DNA of 64,000 nucleotides from Ruegeria lacuscaerulensis. Its GTDB lineage: Bacteria; Pseudomonadota; Alphaproteobacteria; Rhodobacterales; Rhodobacteraceae. The stretch lies in assembly GCF_013034685.1 (NCBI RefSeq), contig NZ_WQGO01000003.1:310001-374000 (forward strand). The letters run 5' to 3'. The translations under genes were made by a program, and so were the position numbers. Below are positions 9,287 to 18,429 of the stretch, in pieces. Under the pieces are notes generated by a model. It was not told the origin of the DNA. It did no database searches and worked only from the letters and a program-made list of their open reading frames with translations. Each line of letters starts with the position of its first letter. Positions within the stretch are counted from its first letter, which is position 1.

Positions 9287-10141
9287 ATGGGCGATCGGGT
9301 CGAGATATTCGAAGTGGGGCCGCGCGACGGGCTGCAGAATGAACAGCGGGAAATCCCGGTAGCGGAAAAGATCGCTCTGGTGGATTGCCTCAGCCGCGCC
9401 GGGTTCAACCGGATCGAGGTGGCCAGCTTTGTCTCGCCCAAATGGGTGCCGCAGATGGCAGGTAGTGCCGAGGTGCTGGCCGGGATCAGCCGGGCCGATG
9501 GAATCCGCTATGCTGCGCTGACACCGAATATGCGTGGATATGAGGACGCGTTGGCCGCTAAAGCGGATGAGATTGCAGTGTTTGCCTCGGCGTCCGAGGG
9601 GTTCTCGAAGGCCAATATCAACGCGACGATTGCAGAATCTATCGAACGCTTTACCCCGATCCTTGAAGCCGCACGCCATATCGACCTGCCAGTGCGGGGC
9701 TATGTGTCTTGCGTGACCGACTGCCCCTATGACGGTCCGACCGCGCCCGAGAAAGTGGCCGAAGTGGCGGACAAGCTGTTTGCGTTGGGCTGTTATGAGA
9801 TCTCGTTGGGCGATACCATCGGGCAGGGGACGCCGGATACCATTGCTCATATGCTGCTGGCGGTGCGTGAGAGAGTGCCGGTCACGCGGCTGGCGGGGCA
9901 TTTCCATGACACCAATGGGCGCGCCATCGATAATATCGACGCTGCACTTGCGTTGGGTATGCGGACTTTCGATGCGGCTGTTGGCGGCTTGGGCGGATGC
10001 CCATATGCGCCTGGCGCGGCTGGCAATGTCGCGACCGAAGCGGTTGTCGCTCATCTGGAACGATTGGGGTATGAGACGGGCATAGACATGGCCACAGTAG
10101 AAGAAGCCGCGCAGATGGCGCGCGCCATGCGGGCGGAGTAA
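9287..10141 (+). CDS. mvaB: Hydroxymethylglutaryl-CoA lyase
   Basis: A 284-residue TIM-barrel lyase that cleaves HMG-CoA to acetyl-CoA and acetoacetate, the last step of leucine breakdown. It opens with VEIFEVGPRDGLQNEQ (metal and substrate loop), has SFVSPKWVPQMA and GHFHDTNGRAIDN (metal-binding HxH), and ends with the active-site loop VGGLGGCPYAPGAAGN, where Cys238 corresponds to the catalytic cysteine of the human enzyme. A strong GGAGGAG site precedes ATG 9287. A 59-base spacer separates it from mccA, and liuC follows after 3 bases. Confidence 0.94.
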   Translation: MGDRVEIFEVGPRDGLQNEQREIPVAEKIALVDCLSRAGFNRIEVASFVSPKWVPQMAGSAEVLAGISRADGIRYAALTPNMRGYEDALAAKADEIAVFASASEGFSKANINATIAESIERFTPILEAARHIDLPVRGYVSCVTDCPYDGPTAPEKVAEVADKLFALGCYEISLGDTIGQGTPDTIAHMLLAVRERVPVTRLAGHFHDTNGRAIDNIDAALALGMRTFDAAVGGLGGCPYAPGAAGNVATEAVVAHLERLGYETGIDMATVEEAAQMARAMRAE

Positions 10142-10144
10142 GGG

Positions 10145-10933
10145 ATGTTCGAAACGATCTCGGTTGCGTCGGATGCGCGTGGTGTTGCCACCCTGACGCT
10201 GAACCGCCCGGAAAAACACAATGCCATGTCGGCGCAAATGATATCCGAACTCACGCAGGCGGCTGCGCAGTTGGGGGCCGACGACGCAGTTCGGGCGGTT
10301 GTTCTGACCGGCGCGGGCAAAAGCTTCTGCGCCGGAGGTGATCTGGGCTGGATGCAGGCGCAGATGGCGGCTGACCCCGCAACCCGTTTCGTTGAAGCAC
10401 GCAAACTGGCCGAGATGTTGCAGGCCTTGAACACGATGCCCAAACCGTTGATCGGCTTGGTGCAGGGAAACGCATTCGGAGGCGGGGTGGGGCTGGCCTC
10501 GGTCTGCGATGTCGCCATTGGAGTTGATACGCTGAAGATGGGGCTGACCGAAACCCGGTTGGGTCTGATCCCGGCCACCATTGGCCCTTATGTAATCTCC
10601 CGTATGGGTGCGGCGCGCGCACGGCGCGTCTTCATGTCGGCGCGCCTCTTCGATGCCGCCGAAGCCGTTCAGCTTGGTCTGTTGGCCAAGATTGTCCCGG
10701 TAAATGATCTGGCCGATGCGGTTGAGGCCGAAGTCACACCCTATCTGTCCTGTGCGCCCGGCGCGGTCGCCTCGGCCAAAGCGCTGGTGCGTGATCTGGG
10801 GCCGCGGATTGACGACACCGTGATCGACCAGACCATCCGCGCCTTGGTGGATCGGTGGGAAACCGATGAAGCGCAGGAGGGAATCGCCGCCTTTTTCGAG
10901 AAACGAAAAGCTGCATGGATTGATAAGGTTTAG
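10145..10933 (+). CDS. liuC: Methylglutaconyl-CoA hydratase (enoyl-CoA hydratase family)
   Basis: A 262-residue crotonase-fold protein. It has the CoA-binding segment LNRPEKHNAMSAQM, the oxyanion loop GAGKSFCAGGDLGWMQ, and GLVQGNAFGGGVGLASVCDVAIG followed by the catalytic helix region LGLIPATIGPYVISRMG. In this operon the missing activity between MCC and HMG-CoA lyase is hydration of 3-methylglutaconyl-CoA, so that reaction is assigned by context. The family alone would allow a general enoyl-CoA hydratase. It is the last gene of the leucine unit; about 190 bases then separate it from nuoA. Confidence 0.88.
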   Translation: MFETISVASDARGVATLTLNRPEKHNAMSAQMISELTQAAAQLGADDAVRAVVLTGAGKSFCAGGDLGWMQAQMAADPATRFVEARKLAEMLQALNTMPKPLIGLVQGNAFGGGVGLASVCDVAIGVDTLKMGLTETRLGLIPATIGPYVISRMGAARARRVFMSARLFDAAEAVQLGLLAKIVPVNDLADAVEAEVTPYLSCAPGAVASAKALVRDLGPRIDDTVIDQTIRALVDRWETDEAQEGIAAFFEKRKAAWIDKV

Positions 10934-11027
10934 CCGATAGTCCCAAGCCAGCGGGGTCGGGAATCGCCGCGGTGAACCAACCCGTATTGGCAAGTGGATA
11001 TTTCCCGCCCTGCGCGTTTGTGTTCGG

Positions 11028-11056
11028 TTGACCCTCTGACCCCGCAGGGATAGAGA
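11028..11056 (+). promoter_or_regulatory. Candidate promoter of the nuo operon
   Basis: TTGACC (11028-11033) and TAGAGA (11051-11056) are spaced by 17 bases in the 188-base gap between liuC and nuoA. The -10 match is weak. A second TTGACG at about 11085 followed by TATGCG is an alternative. Some promoter is expected here because the operon changes function. Confidence 0.35.
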
Positions 11057-11121
11057 ATGACCAGTCAACACGCCAATTGACGGCGCACCCTTTGGGGGTA
11101 TGCGCAGGAAAGGAGCTATTC

Positions 11122-11487
11122 GTGGAAGACCTGCTGCGGGAGTACCTCCCGATTCTGGTGTTTCTGGCCGTTGCCGTAGGCCTTGGGATCGTCCTGATTC
11201 TGGCCGCTGTGGTTTTGGCTGTCCGTAATCCCGACCCTGAAAAGGTCAGCGCATATGAATGTGGCTTCAACGCCTTTGACGATGCGCGGATGAAGTTCGA
11301 TGTCCGGTTCTACCTAGTCTCGATCCTATTCATCATCTTCGATCTAGAAATCGCCTTCCTGTTCCCCTGGGCCGTTGGCTTCAAAGACATCAGCGATGTG
11401 GGATTCTGGTCCATGATGGTGTTTTTGGGCGTTCTGACCATAGGCTTTGCCTATGAATGGAAGAAAGGGGCCTTGGAATGGGAGTGA
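11122..11487 (+). CDS. nuoA: NADH-quinone oxidoreductase subunit A
   Basis: A 121-residue, three-TM subunit of the membrane arm of complex I, near the quinone cavity. It shows the family hallmarks [41 protein letters not shown], including the conserved Cys loop and acidic FDLEIAF helix. The start is taken as GTG 11122 ([10 protein letters not shown]) with AAAGGAG just upstream. An ATG 15 codons earlier would add a tail absent from the family and lacks a ribosome site. It is the first gene of the 14-subunit operon and overlaps nuoB by 10 bases. Confidence 0.92.
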   Translation: MEDLLREYLPILVFLAVAVGLGIVLILAAVVLAVRNPDPEKVSAYECGFNAFDDARMKFDVRFYLVSILFIIFDLEIAFLFPWAVGFKDISDVGFWSMMVFLGVLTIGFAYEWKKGALEWE

Positions 11488-12011
11488 TGACGGGCGCAAA
11501 CACCGCCGGCGTCGATAAAGAAGTCGCCACCCAGGCCCTGAATGCCGAGTTACAGGACAAGGGTTTCCTGCTGACCTCAACCGAGGACATCATCAACTGG
11601 GCGCGTACCGGGTCTTTGCACTGGATGACATTCGGTCTGGCCTGCTGCGCGGTTGAGATGATGCACACCTCGATGCCACGCTATGATGCGGAACGGTTTG
11701 GCATCGCACCGCGTGCCTCCCCGCGTCAGTCCGACGTGATGATCGTGGCCGGGACGCTGACCAACAAGATGGCCCCTGCGCTGCGCAAGGTCTATGACCA
11801 GATGCCCGAGCCGCGTTATGTCATCTCGATGGGGTCCTGCGCCAATGGGGGCGGGTACTACCACTATTCCTATTCTGTCGTGCGCGGCTGTGACCGGATC
11901 GTGCCCGTGGATATCTACGTGCCCGGTTGCCCCCCGACCGCCGAGGCGCTGCTGTACGGCCTGATGCAGCTGCAACGCAAAATTCGCCGCACGGGGACGA
12001 TTGTCCGATGA
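11478..12011 (+). CDS. nuoB: NADH-quinone oxidoreductase subunit B
   Basis: A 177-residue hydrophilic subunit that carries cluster N2, the electron donor to quinone. The adjacent cysteines LACCAVEMM, plus GSCANGGG and [12 protein letters not shown], provide the four ligands. ATG 11478 (MGVMTGAN) is chosen over the ATG overlapping the nuoA stop because an AAAGGGG site lies 8 bases upstream of it. The N-terminal 30 residues are variable in the family, so the exact start is uncertain. It overlaps the next small gene by four bases (ATGA). Confidence 0.94.
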   Translation: MGVMTGANTAGVDKEVATQALNAELQDKGFLLTSTEDIINWARTGSLHWMTFGLACCAVEMMHTSMPRYDAERFGIAPRASPRQSDVMIVAGTLTNKMAPALRKVYDQMPEPRYVISMGSCANGGGYYHYSYSVVRGCDRIVPVDIYVPGCPPTAEALLYGLMQLQRKIRRTGTIVR

Positions 12012-12334
12012 GTGCTGCTGTCGTCAGGCGCTGGGAAGCCGTTGTCGCTCGGGAGGATGTTCCGGGCTGGGTTGAGACATTTCGTACTCGTGCTTTGCCC
12101 GGAATGCGCACCCTGAACGGGTTCCTGTCAGTTTCCTTCTTGGTCAGACGCGAGCAGGACCCTTGCCACATCGTCGTGCTGACAAAATGGCGCGATATGG
12201 CGGCTATTGTGGCCTACGCTGGCCAAAACGCCGAAAAGACGGTCATGCCTGATTTTATGGCGAAGTTTTTCAAGTCATACGATGCCGAAGCAACGTTTTA
12301 TGACGAAGTTCTTCAGGAGGGACGCGATGAGTGA
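12008..12334 (+). CDS. Antibiotic-biosynthesis-monooxygenase (ABM)-like small protein in the nuo operon
   Basis: A 108-residue protein starting in an ATGA overlap with nuoB and overlapping nuoC by 8 bases. It has the look of a dimeric alpha-beta-barrel (ABM/ferredoxin-like) protein: [68 protein letters not shown]. Secondary structure would be beta-alpha-beta-beta-alpha. The fold serves quinone or polyketide oxygenases as well as structural partners. No catalytic residue set is evident. Its coupling to nuoB and nuoC suggests co-production with complex I; the function is unknown. Confidence 0.75.
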   Translation: MSAAVVRRWEAVVAREDVPGWVETFRTRALPGMRTLNGFLSVSFLVRREQDPCHIVVLTKWRDMAAIVAYAGQNAEKTVMPDFMAKFFKSYDAEATFYDEVLQEGRDE

Positions 12335-12926
12335 AGCGCTCAAAGAACTCGGCGCGCAGCTTGAGCTGAAGCGGGCCGATTGTGTTCTGTCCTGGGATGT
12401 GACCCATGGCGAACTGAACGTGGATGTGGCCCCATCGAACCTTGTGGAATTCGTGGAATTCCTGCGGACGGACCAGAACTGCAAGTTCTCGTCTCTGGTT
12501 GATATCACCGGCGTCGATTACCCCGAACGGGCCAAGCGGTTCGATGTGGTTTATCACTTCTTGTCGATGTACCAGAACCAGCGCATTCGCCTGCGGGTTT
12601 CGGTGCGCGAAGAGGATATGGTGCCTTCGATCGTGGATGTTCACCCCTCGGCCAACTGGTTCGAACGTGAGGTGTTCGACATGTTCGGCATCCTGTTCTC
12701 GGGTCACCCCGACCTGCGGCGGATCCTGACTGACTATGGCTTCCGCGGCTATCCGCTGCGCAAGGATTTCCCGACGACGGGCTATACCGAGGTTCGCTAT
12801 GACGAGGCTGAAAAGCGCGTCGTATACGAACCGGTCAGTCTGGTGCAGGAATACCGGCAGTTCGATTTCATGTCCCCTTGGGAAGGTGCGAATTACATTC
12901 TGCCAGGGGATGAAAAACAGGAGTAG
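12327..12926 (+). CDS. nuoC: NADH-quinone oxidoreductase subunit C
   Basis: A 199-residue subunit of the connecting module (30-kDa subunit family). It shows [22 protein letters not shown] and the family signature [39 protein letters not shown], followed by [16 protein letters not shown], which contacts NuoD. AGGAGG at 12315-12320 fixes ATG 12327, inside the end of the upstream ABM gene. NuoC and NuoD are separate here, unlike the fused NuoCD of enterobacteria. Confidence 0.94.
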   Translation: MSEALKELGAQLELKRADCVLSWDVTHGELNVDVAPSNLVEFVEFLRTDQNCKFSSLVDITGVDYPERAKRFDVVYHFLSMYQNQRIRLRVSVREEDMVPSIVDVHPSANWFEREVFDMFGILFSGHPDLRRILTDYGFRGYPLRKDFPTTGYTEVRYDEAEKRVVYEPVSLVQEYRQFDFMSPWEGANYILPGDEKQE

Positions 12927-12931
12927 CCATC

Positions 12932-13108
12932 ATGTTTGAGTTCCTGATCTGGATAGTTCTGGTGGTCGTAACGATCGTACCGATGATCAAGCTGCTGCCG
13001 CATTTCGGGATCAACAAGAACTGGGCGTTTGCCTGCGTCATCTCTCCGGCTGTGATTGTCCTGTTGTGGATGATGGCCATGAAGCTGCAAGAGATGGAGC
13101 GACGCTGA
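12932..13108 (+). CDS. Two-segment small membrane protein between nuoC and nuoD
   Basis: A 58-residue frame starting 5 bases after nuoC, with a purine-rich site (AACAGGAG) before its ATG. It reads MFEFLIWIVLVVVTIVPMIKLLPHFG, then a polar turn, then WAFACVISPAVIVLLWMMAMKLQEMERR, giving two predicted TM helices and a charged cytoplasmic tail. It ends 1 base before the next small gene, in a packed chain of coupled frames, which supports its reality. It could be an accessory or assembly factor of complex I; no family is recognised. Confidence 0.65.
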   Translation: MFEFLIWIVLVVVTIVPMIKLLPHFGINKNWAFACVISPAVIVLLWMMAMKLQEMERR

Positions 13109-13109
13109 C

Positions 13110-13232
13110 ATGATGGGCGAACTGATCATTTTGGGCGCTTTGGGCGTCTTGCTTGCAGGGGCCGCAGCCAAGGCGGCTGAGGCCGAAAAGGTCCGGGTTC
13201 GGGCCGAGGCAAAGAAGAAACGAGGGCGTTGA
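13110..13232 (+). CDS. Very small membrane-anchored basic protein upstream of nuoD
   Basis: A 40-residue frame whose TGA overlaps the ATG of nuoD (TGATG). It has one short TM segment ([23 protein letters not shown]) and a highly charged lysine/arginine-rich tail ([16 protein letters not shown]). Tight coupling on both sides and coding-like third-position GC support translation. No homologue is recognised. It may serve mainly to couple translation into nuoD. Confidence 0.55.
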   Translation: MMGELIILGALGVLLAGAAAKAAEAEKVRVRAEAKKKRGR

Positions 13233-14455
13233 TGGACGGCTCAAGATACGATGACGGCAGCACGGACGCGCTGAGCGGAGAACAGAAGATCCGCAACTTC
13301 AACATTAACTTCGGTCCGCAACACCCAGCGGCGCACGGAGTTTTGCGCCTTGTGCTTGAGCTGGACGGCGAGATTGTCGAACGCTGCGACCCGCATATCG
13401 GTCTGCTGCACCGTGGCACCGAAAAGCTGATGGAAAGCCGGACGTATCTGCAGAACCTGCCGTATTTCGACCGTCTGGACTACGTGGCGCCGATGAATCA
13501 GGAACATGCCTGGTGTTTGGCCATTGAAAAACTAACCGGGGTTGAGGTGCCGCGCCGTGGCTCGCTGATCCGGGTTCTGTATTCCGAGATCGGGCGCATC
13601 CTGAACCACCTGCTGAACGTGACGACGCAGGCTATGGACGTGGGCGCGCTGACGCCGCCGCTCTGGGGATTTGAAGAACGCGAAAAGCTGATGGTGTTCT
13701 ATGAGCGTGCCTGTGGTGCCCGCCTGCATGCCGCTTATTTCCGCCCCGGTGGTGTGCATCAGGACCTGCCGCCAGAACTGCTGGATGATATCGAAGCGTG
13801 GAGCCACGAATTCCCCGCCGTTCTGGACGACATTGACGGGCTGCTGACCGAAAACCGCATCTTCAAACAGCGCAACGCCGATATTGGCGTCGTGACCGAG
13901 GATGACATTCAGAAATACGGTTTCTCGGGCGTGATGGTGCGCGGCTCGGGTCTGGCATGGGATTTGCGTCGTGCGCAGCCCTATGAATGCTATGACGAGT
14001 TCGAGTTCCAGATCCCTGTCGGCAAGAATGGCGACTGCTATGACCGCTATCTGGTGCGAATGGAAGAGATGCGTCAGTCACTGCTGATCATCCGCCAGGC
14101 CATCGCCACAATCCGCGAATGCCCCGGAGACGTTCTGGCACGCGGAAAGATCACCCCGCCGAAACGCTCGGACATGAAGACCTCGATGGAGAGCCTGATC
14201 CATCACTTCAAGCTTTATACCGAGGGCTTCCACGTCCCTGCAGGCGAGGTCTATGCCGCCGTCGAAGCCCCTAAAGGTGAGTTCGGCGTCTATCTGGTGG
14301 CCGACGGCACCAACAAACCCTACCGCGCCAAACTGCGCGCGCCGGGCTTCCTGCACCTGCAAGCCATGGACCACGTCGCCGGAGGGCACCAACTGGCCGA
14401 CGTCGCCGCCATCATCGGCACCATGGATGTCGTATTTGGAGAGATTGACCGCTAA
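13232..14455 (+). CDS. nuoD: NADH-quinone oxidoreductase subunit D
   Basis: A 407-residue 49-kDa-type subunit that forms most of the quinone pocket with NuoB. Conserved stretches include [22 protein letters not shown] (quinone-facing His loop), [45 protein letters not shown] and the C-terminal [37 protein letters not shown] 13232 overlaps the preceding stop codon. An in-frame TTG one codon earlier is not preferred. It ends in a TAATG overlap with nuoE. Confidence 0.95.
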   Translation: MDGSRYDDGSTDALSGEQKIRNFNINFGPQHPAAHGVLRLVLELDGEIVERCDPHIGLLHRGTEKLMESRTYLQNLPYFDRLDYVAPMNQEHAWCLAIEKLTGVEVPRRGSLIRVLYSEIGRILNHLLNVTTQAMDVGALTPPLWGFEEREKLMVFYERACGARLHAAYFRPGGVHQDLPPELLDDIEAWSHEFPAVLDDIDGLLTENRIFKQRNADIGVVTEDDIQKYGFSGVMVRGSGLAWDLRRAQPYECYDEFEFQIPVGKNGDCYDRYLVRMEEMRQSLLIIRQAIATIRECPGDVLARGKITPPKRSDMKTSMESLIHHFKLYTEGFHVPAGEVYAAVEAPKGEFGVYLVADGTNKPYRAKLRAPGFLHLQAMDHVAGGHQLADVAAIIGTMDVVFGEIDR

Positions 14456-15561
14456 TGCTCCGCCGTCTTCACCCCGAACAACCCGATGCTTTCGCCTTCA
14501 CTGCTGCCAACCAGCAATGGGCCGAAGCACAGATCACCAAATACCCCGAGGGTCGCCAGGCCAGCGCGGTGATCCCGCTGCTGTGGCGCGCGCAAGAGCA
14601 GGAGGGGTGGCTGTCCCGTCCGGCGATTGAATCCGTCGCCGACATGCTGGGCATGGCCTATATCCGCGTGCTTGAGGTCGCCTCGTTCTATTTCATGTTC
14701 CAACTGCAACCGGTTGGATCGGTGGCGCATATTCAGGTGTGCGGCACGACGTCCTGCATGATCTGCGGGGCCGAGGACTTGATCACGGTCTGCAAGGAAA
14801 AGATCGCGGCCAAGCCGCACGCGCTGTCCGCCGATGGCAAGCTGAGCTGGGAAGAGGTTGAATGCCTCGGCTCTTGCACTAACGCGCCGATGGCGCAGAT
14901 CGGCAAGGATTACTACGAAGACCTGACCGCAGAGAGCTTTGGCAAGATCATCGATGATCTGGTGGCGGGCAAGGTTCCGACTCCGGGTCCGCAGAATGGG
15001 CGCTATGCAGCGGAACCGCTCAGCGGACTCAGCAGTCTGGCGGAGTACGAGGCGGGCAAGCCTGAATACAATGCCAGTGTTGAGCTGGCGACCGATTTGG
15101 GTGACACCGTCAAGCGCATCGACGGGACCGAGGTTCCGATCCTGACCCCGTGGTTGGGCAAGGATGGCAAGACGGCGGCAAGCAAATCGGCCCCGAAACC
15201 TCCGAAGGAAGGCGCGACGCCGAAACCTGCTGTGAAGCAGGCTGAAGAGGCGAAGGCCAAAGCGGCGGATGAGGACCAGCCCGAAACGCTAACCGCAGCG
15301 CGCGGTGGCAAGGCCGATGATCTGAAGATGCTGAAAGGTGTCGGGCCGAAGCTGGAAGAAAAGCTGAACGATCTGGGCGTCTACCACTATGACCAGATCG
15401 CAAAGTGGACGGCCGCGAACATTGCCTGGGTGGACGCTCGGTTGAAGTTCAAGGGCCGGATTGAACGCGATGGCTGGGTTGCGCAGGCAACCAGTCTGGC
15501 TGCGGGGGAAGAGACCGATTTTGCCAAACGTGCCAAGGAAGACGGCACTTACGAGGATTAA
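14455..15561 (+). CDS. nuoE: NADH-quinone oxidoreductase subunit E with C-terminal extension
   Basis: A 368-residue protein whose first about 170 residues are the 24-kDa thioredoxin-like [2Fe-2S] subunit of the NADH module (cluster N1a): [14 protein letters not shown] and [22 protein letters not shown] supply the four Cys ligands. An Ala/Lys/Pro/Glu-rich linker (about 220-285) then leads to a compact domain, [30 protein letters not shown], from about 288 to 350 with a helix-hairpin-helix-like [10 protein letters not shown]. The core alone is about 200 residues in most bacteria, so this one carries roughly 150 extra. Confidence 0.93.
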   Translation: MLRRLHPEQPDAFAFTAANQQWAEAQITKYPEGRQASAVIPLLWRAQEQEGWLSRPAIESVADMLGMAYIRVLEVASFYFMFQLQPVGSVAHIQVCGTTSCMICGAEDLITVCKEKIAAKPHALSADGKLSWEEVECLGSCTNAPMAQIGKDYYEDLTAESFGKIIDDLVAGKVPTPGPQNGRYAAEPLSGLSSLAEYEAGKPEYNASVELATDLGDTVKRIDGTEVPILTPWLGKDGKTAASKSAPKPPKEGATPKPAVKQAEEAKAKAADEDQPETLTAARGGKADDLKMLKGVGPKLEEKLNDLGVYHYDQIAKWTAANIAWVDARLKFKGRIERDGWVAQATSLAAGEETDFAKRAKEDGTYED

Positions 15562-15591
15562 GCGGGTGCCCATCCGGGGCATCGGGATGAG

Positions 15592-15810
15592 ATGGACAAA
15601 GACAAGGAACAGGCCATAGCCCGAAAGGGCCGTCACATCGGCATCGTCATCGCTGCGACGATGGTGCTGTGGCTTGTCATGTCTTTTGTTGGTCCGCAGT
15701 TGGGGCTGCCGGGCCGATATGCGCTGCTGTTTGATTTTGCCGCACTAGCGGGATTCATCTATGCGGGCGTCAACATTTTTCAACTCTGGCGTATGCGTCA
15801 GGACAGCTGA
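15592..15810 (+). CDS. DUF5337-like two-TM small protein
   Basis: A 72-residue protein. It has a charged N-terminus (MDKDKEQAIARKGRH), a TM helix IGIVIAATMVLWLVMSFVG, a short loop, a second TM YALLFDFAALAGFIYAGVNIF, and a basic end (QLWRMRQDS). It resembles the DUF5337 proteins found in Rhodobacteraceae nuo operons, where its neighbours are nuoE and nuoF as here. It starts 30 bases after nuoE and ends 12 bases before nuoF. Its role is unknown. Confidence 0.75.
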   Translation: MDKDKEQAIARKGRHIGIVIAATMVLWLVMSFVGPQLGLPGRYALLFDFAALAGFIYAGVNIFQLWRMRQDS

Positions 15811-15822
15811 AGGTAACACGCG

Positions 15823-17121
15823 ATGCTGAAGGATCAGGACCGGATCTTTACCAACATCTACGGGATGCATGAGCGCACATTGCGGGGCGCGCAGGCGCGC
15901 GGGCATTGGGACGGCACGGCTGGCCTGATCGAAAAGGGCCGCGACTGGATTATCCAGACGATGAAGGACTCGGGCCTGCGCGGTCGTGGCGGTGCGGGCT
16001 TTCCGACCGGTTTGAAATGGTCGTTCATGCCCAAGGAAAGCGACGGTCGTCCGGCATATCTGGTTGTGAATGCGGATGAATCCGAGCCCGGCACCTGCAA
16101 AGACCGAGAGATCATGCGCCATGACCCGCACACGCTGATCGAGGGCTGCCTGATCGCTTCTTTCGCGATGAATGCGCATACTTGCTACATCTACCTGCGC
16201 GGCGAATATATCCGCGAGCGTGAGGCGCTGCAGGCGGCGATTGATGAAGCCTACGATGCCGGTCTGCTGGGCAAGAACGCCGCCGGTTCGGGTTGGGATT
16301 TCGACCTGTTCCTGCATCACGGGGCCGGGGCATATATCTGTGGTGAAGAAACCGCCTTGATCGAAAGCCTTGAAGGCAAGAAGGGCATGCCCCGGATGAA
16401 GCCTCCGTTCCCGGCGGGCGCTGGCCTATATGGTTGCCCGACGACAGTGAACAATGTGGAATCGATCGCCGTTGTGCCGACGATCCTGCGCCGAGGGGCG
16501 GATTGGTTTGCGGGCTTTGGCCGTCAGAACAACGCGGGCACCAAGCTATTTGCGATCTCGGGCCATGTAAATAACCCTTGTGTGGTCGAAGAAGCGATGT
16601 CGATCTCGTTTGAGGAACTGATTGAGACCCATTGCGGCGGTATTCGCGGCGGCTGGGATAATCTGCTGGCGGTGATTCCGGGTGGCTCGTCTGTTCCTTG
16701 CGTGCGCGGTGAAAACATGCGCGACGCGATCATGGATTTTGACTACCTGCGCAACGACCTGGGCTCGGGCCTGGGAACGGCGGCGGTGATCGTGATGGAC
16801 AAATCCACCGATATCATCAAGGCAATCTGGCGGCTGTCGAAGTTCTACAAGCACGAAAGCTGTGGCCAGTGTACGCCGTGCCGCGAAGGCACCGGCTGGA
16901 TGATGCGCGTGATGGATCGTCTGGTGCGCGGTGAGGCTGAGCTGGAAGAGATCGACATGCTGTTCGATGTGACCAAACAGGTCGAAGGTCACACAATCTG
17001 CGCCTTGGGCGACGCGGCTGCTTGGCCGATCCAGGGTCTGATCCGCAATTTCCGCGAAGAGATCGAGGATCGCATCAAGGCACAAAAATCCGGTCGCAGC
17101 GGCGCGATGGCGGCGGAGTAA
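15823..17121 (+). CDS. nuoF: NADH-quinone oxidoreductase subunit F
   Basis: A 432-residue 51-kDa NADH-binding subunit. [16 protein letters not shown] is the NADH site. [21 protein letters not shown] and [18 protein letters not shown] line the FMN pocket. [15 protein letters not shown] with a further distal Cys ([12 protein letters not shown]) binds the N3 [4Fe-4S] cluster. It oxidises NADH through FMN and passes electrons to NuoE and NuoG. Length is standard, and MAPEG-family and lipoprotein genes follow immediately. Confidence 0.96.
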   Translation: MLKDQDRIFTNIYGMHERTLRGAQARGHWDGTAGLIEKGRDWIIQTMKDSGLRGRGGAGFPTGLKWSFMPKESDGRPAYLVVNADESEPGTCKDREIMRHDPHTLIEGCLIASFAMNAHTCYIYLRGEYIREREALQAAIDEAYDAGLLGKNAAGSGWDFDLFLHHGAGAYICGEETALIESLEGKKGMPRMKPPFPAGAGLYGCPTTVNNVESIAVVPTILRRGADWFAGFGRQNNAGTKLFAISGHVNNPCVVEEAMSISFEELIETHCGGIRGGWDNLLAVIPGGSSVPCVRGENMRDAIMDFDYLRNDLGSGLGTAAVIVMDKSTDIIKAIWRLSKFYKHESCGQCTPCREGTGWMMRVMDRLVRGEAELEEIDMLFDVTKQVEGHTICALGDAAAWPIQGLIRNFREEIEDRIKAQKSGRSGAMAAE

Positions 17122-17123
17122 AC

Positions 17124-17540
17124 ATGGACGTCTTCGCAGAATACGGCCACGCAATTGCCTCGGTGATGGTTTTCACCCTGGTGGTGCTTTTCATGGCTCC
17201 GTTCACGGCACTGGCAAAGACGGCCAAGGGGCTGGCACCGGGGGCTACACCGTCGCAAGACTATGCAGATAAGGCCTATCGACTGAACCGAGCCTATTTG
17301 AACGGGACGGAAACCCTGCCTGCTTTTGCAGCAGTGGTCGTGGCGGCGGTTCTGATGGGGGTCAGCCCGTTCTGGGTGAACCTACTGGCGTCGATCGCAC
17401 TGGTTGCGCGACTTGTGATGCTGGTAGTGCATATTCGTGGAATCGGAAAGCCAAACAGTGGGTTGCGTTCGGTTCTTTATGTGTTGGGGTGGGTCTGCAT
17501 GTTCGTGATAGGCCTGATGGCACTGGTGGCGGCGTTCTGA
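17124..17540 (+). CDS. MAPEG-family membrane protein
   Basis: A 138-residue protein with four predicted TM helices. It has the MAPEG-type central motif DYADKAYRLNRAYLNGTETLPAFAAVV, where the Arg-Asn-x2-Glu pattern binds glutathione in eicosanoid and glutathione enzymes. It starts 2 bases after nuoF and its stop overlaps the next gene (TGATG). Membership is clear by motif and topology. The substrate is unknown, and its tie to complex I is positional only. Confidence 0.83.
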   Translation: MDVFAEYGHAIASVMVFTLVVLFMAPFTALAKTAKGLAPGATPSQDYADKAYRLNRAYLNGTETLPAFAAVVVAAVLMGVSPFWVNLLASIALVARLVMLVVHIRGIGKPNSGLRSVLYVLGWVCMFVIGLMALVAAF

Positions 17541-17923
17541 TGCAGCAGGTAGATTTTTCATCTGTAAGAAAACGCGCGCGCCACCCCTTGGGTTTTGCGA
17601 TCATCGCTTTGATGCTGGTGTCGGCCTGCGGCGTCATAACACCGTCCTCACAGCGTGTGGCCTTTGACGGTCACTTCTTCAAAACCAAGGTCAAGCAGGT
17701 GGACAAAAAGGCCTCGCCTACGGATTTTACCGTCCTGGTAAACGACGTCTCGACCTCGCTGGACGGCGCGCGCGCGGCAGCACAGCATGAGGCTATCAAG
17801 TTCTGCATTGCCAATTTTGGCTCGTCCCGTATCGACTGGGCCGTGGGGCCGTTTACAGAGACGGAAAAACTGCGCGTCAGCGATGACAAGATCACCTTTA
17901 TCGGGCGGTGCCGTCGTCCATGA
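17540..17923 (+). CDS. Predicted lipoprotein in the nuo operon
   Basis: A 127-residue protein whose N-terminus has a basic region and a hydrophobic segment ending in a lipobox (IALMLVSACG), so it is probably a lipid-anchored periplasmic protein. The mature part is mixed alpha/beta (GHFFKTKVKQVDKKASPTDFTVLVNDVS, AAQHEAIKFCIANFGSSRIDW), with two further Cys. I do not recognise a family. It starts in a TGATG overlap with the MAPEG gene. Confidence 0.65.
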   Translation: MQQVDFSSVRKRARHPLGFAIIALMLVSACGVITPSSQRVAFDGHFFKTKVKQVDKKASPTDFTVLVNDVSTSLDGARAAAQHEAIKFCIANFGSSRIDWAVGPFTETEKLRVSDDKITFIGRCRRP

Positions 17924-18021
17924 CGCGATTTTCCGCATATCACGCAGGGTTGCGCGACGTGTTATTGCATAGCGCAGCGCACACCGGTCGTCTTGGGTTT
18001 CCCAAGACGAAAGGATTTGTG

Positions 18022-18426
18022 ATGTCTGGAATGAAGATGCTGACCTTGGCCGCCGTGCTGACCCTGCCGGTCTCAGCGGATGCCAAACCGCCTTTGCGCG
18101 AGGTCAAAGAGATTGACGATCAGCTTTACTATATCGCCATCGCAAATGAGATTTCCGAGATTTGCCCCACCGTCAGTGGGCGACGGCTCAAGGCGATTGG
18201 CGTGTTGTGGGATCTTCGGTCGAAAGCGAACAAACTGGGGTACTCGGACAAGGAAATCCGGGCGTATATCGAATCCGATGCTGAAAAAGACCGGATGCGC
18301 GCCAAGGGCGAGGCGTATCTGGCGCAGCAGGGGGTGACGTATGACTCTCCTGAAACATTCTGCTCGTTGGGGCAGAAGGAAATCGAAAGAAACAGCGCCA
18401 TTGGCGTTTATTTGAGGGCGAACTAG
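18022..18426 (+). CDS. DUF5333-like exported protein
   Basis: A 134-residue protein with a cleavable signal (MSGMKMLTLAAVLTLPVSADA) and a helical mature part containing Cys in EISEICPTVSGRR and ETFCSLGQKEIER, a probable disulfide. AAAGGA precedes ATG 18022. An upstream frame extending back to 17908 is ignored because it overlaps the lipoprotein and lacks a ribosome site. DUF5333 proteins recur at this position, just before nuoG, in Rhodobacteraceae. The gene ends 3 bases before nuoG. Confidence 0.75.
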   Translation: MSGMKMLTLAAVLTLPVSADAKPPLREVKEIDDQLYYIAIANEISEICPTVSGRRLKAIGVLWDLRSKANKLGYSDKEIRAYIESDAEKDRMRAKGEAYLAQQGVTYDSPETFCSLGQKEIERNSAIGVYLRAN

Positions 18427-18429
18427 ACC

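Noticed and set aside
9263-11071. 602-codon minus-strand frame over mvaB and liuC
   Set aside because: It is antisense to two unambiguous enzymes, rich in Arg/His/Gln as expected from high-GC antisense reading, with no domain.
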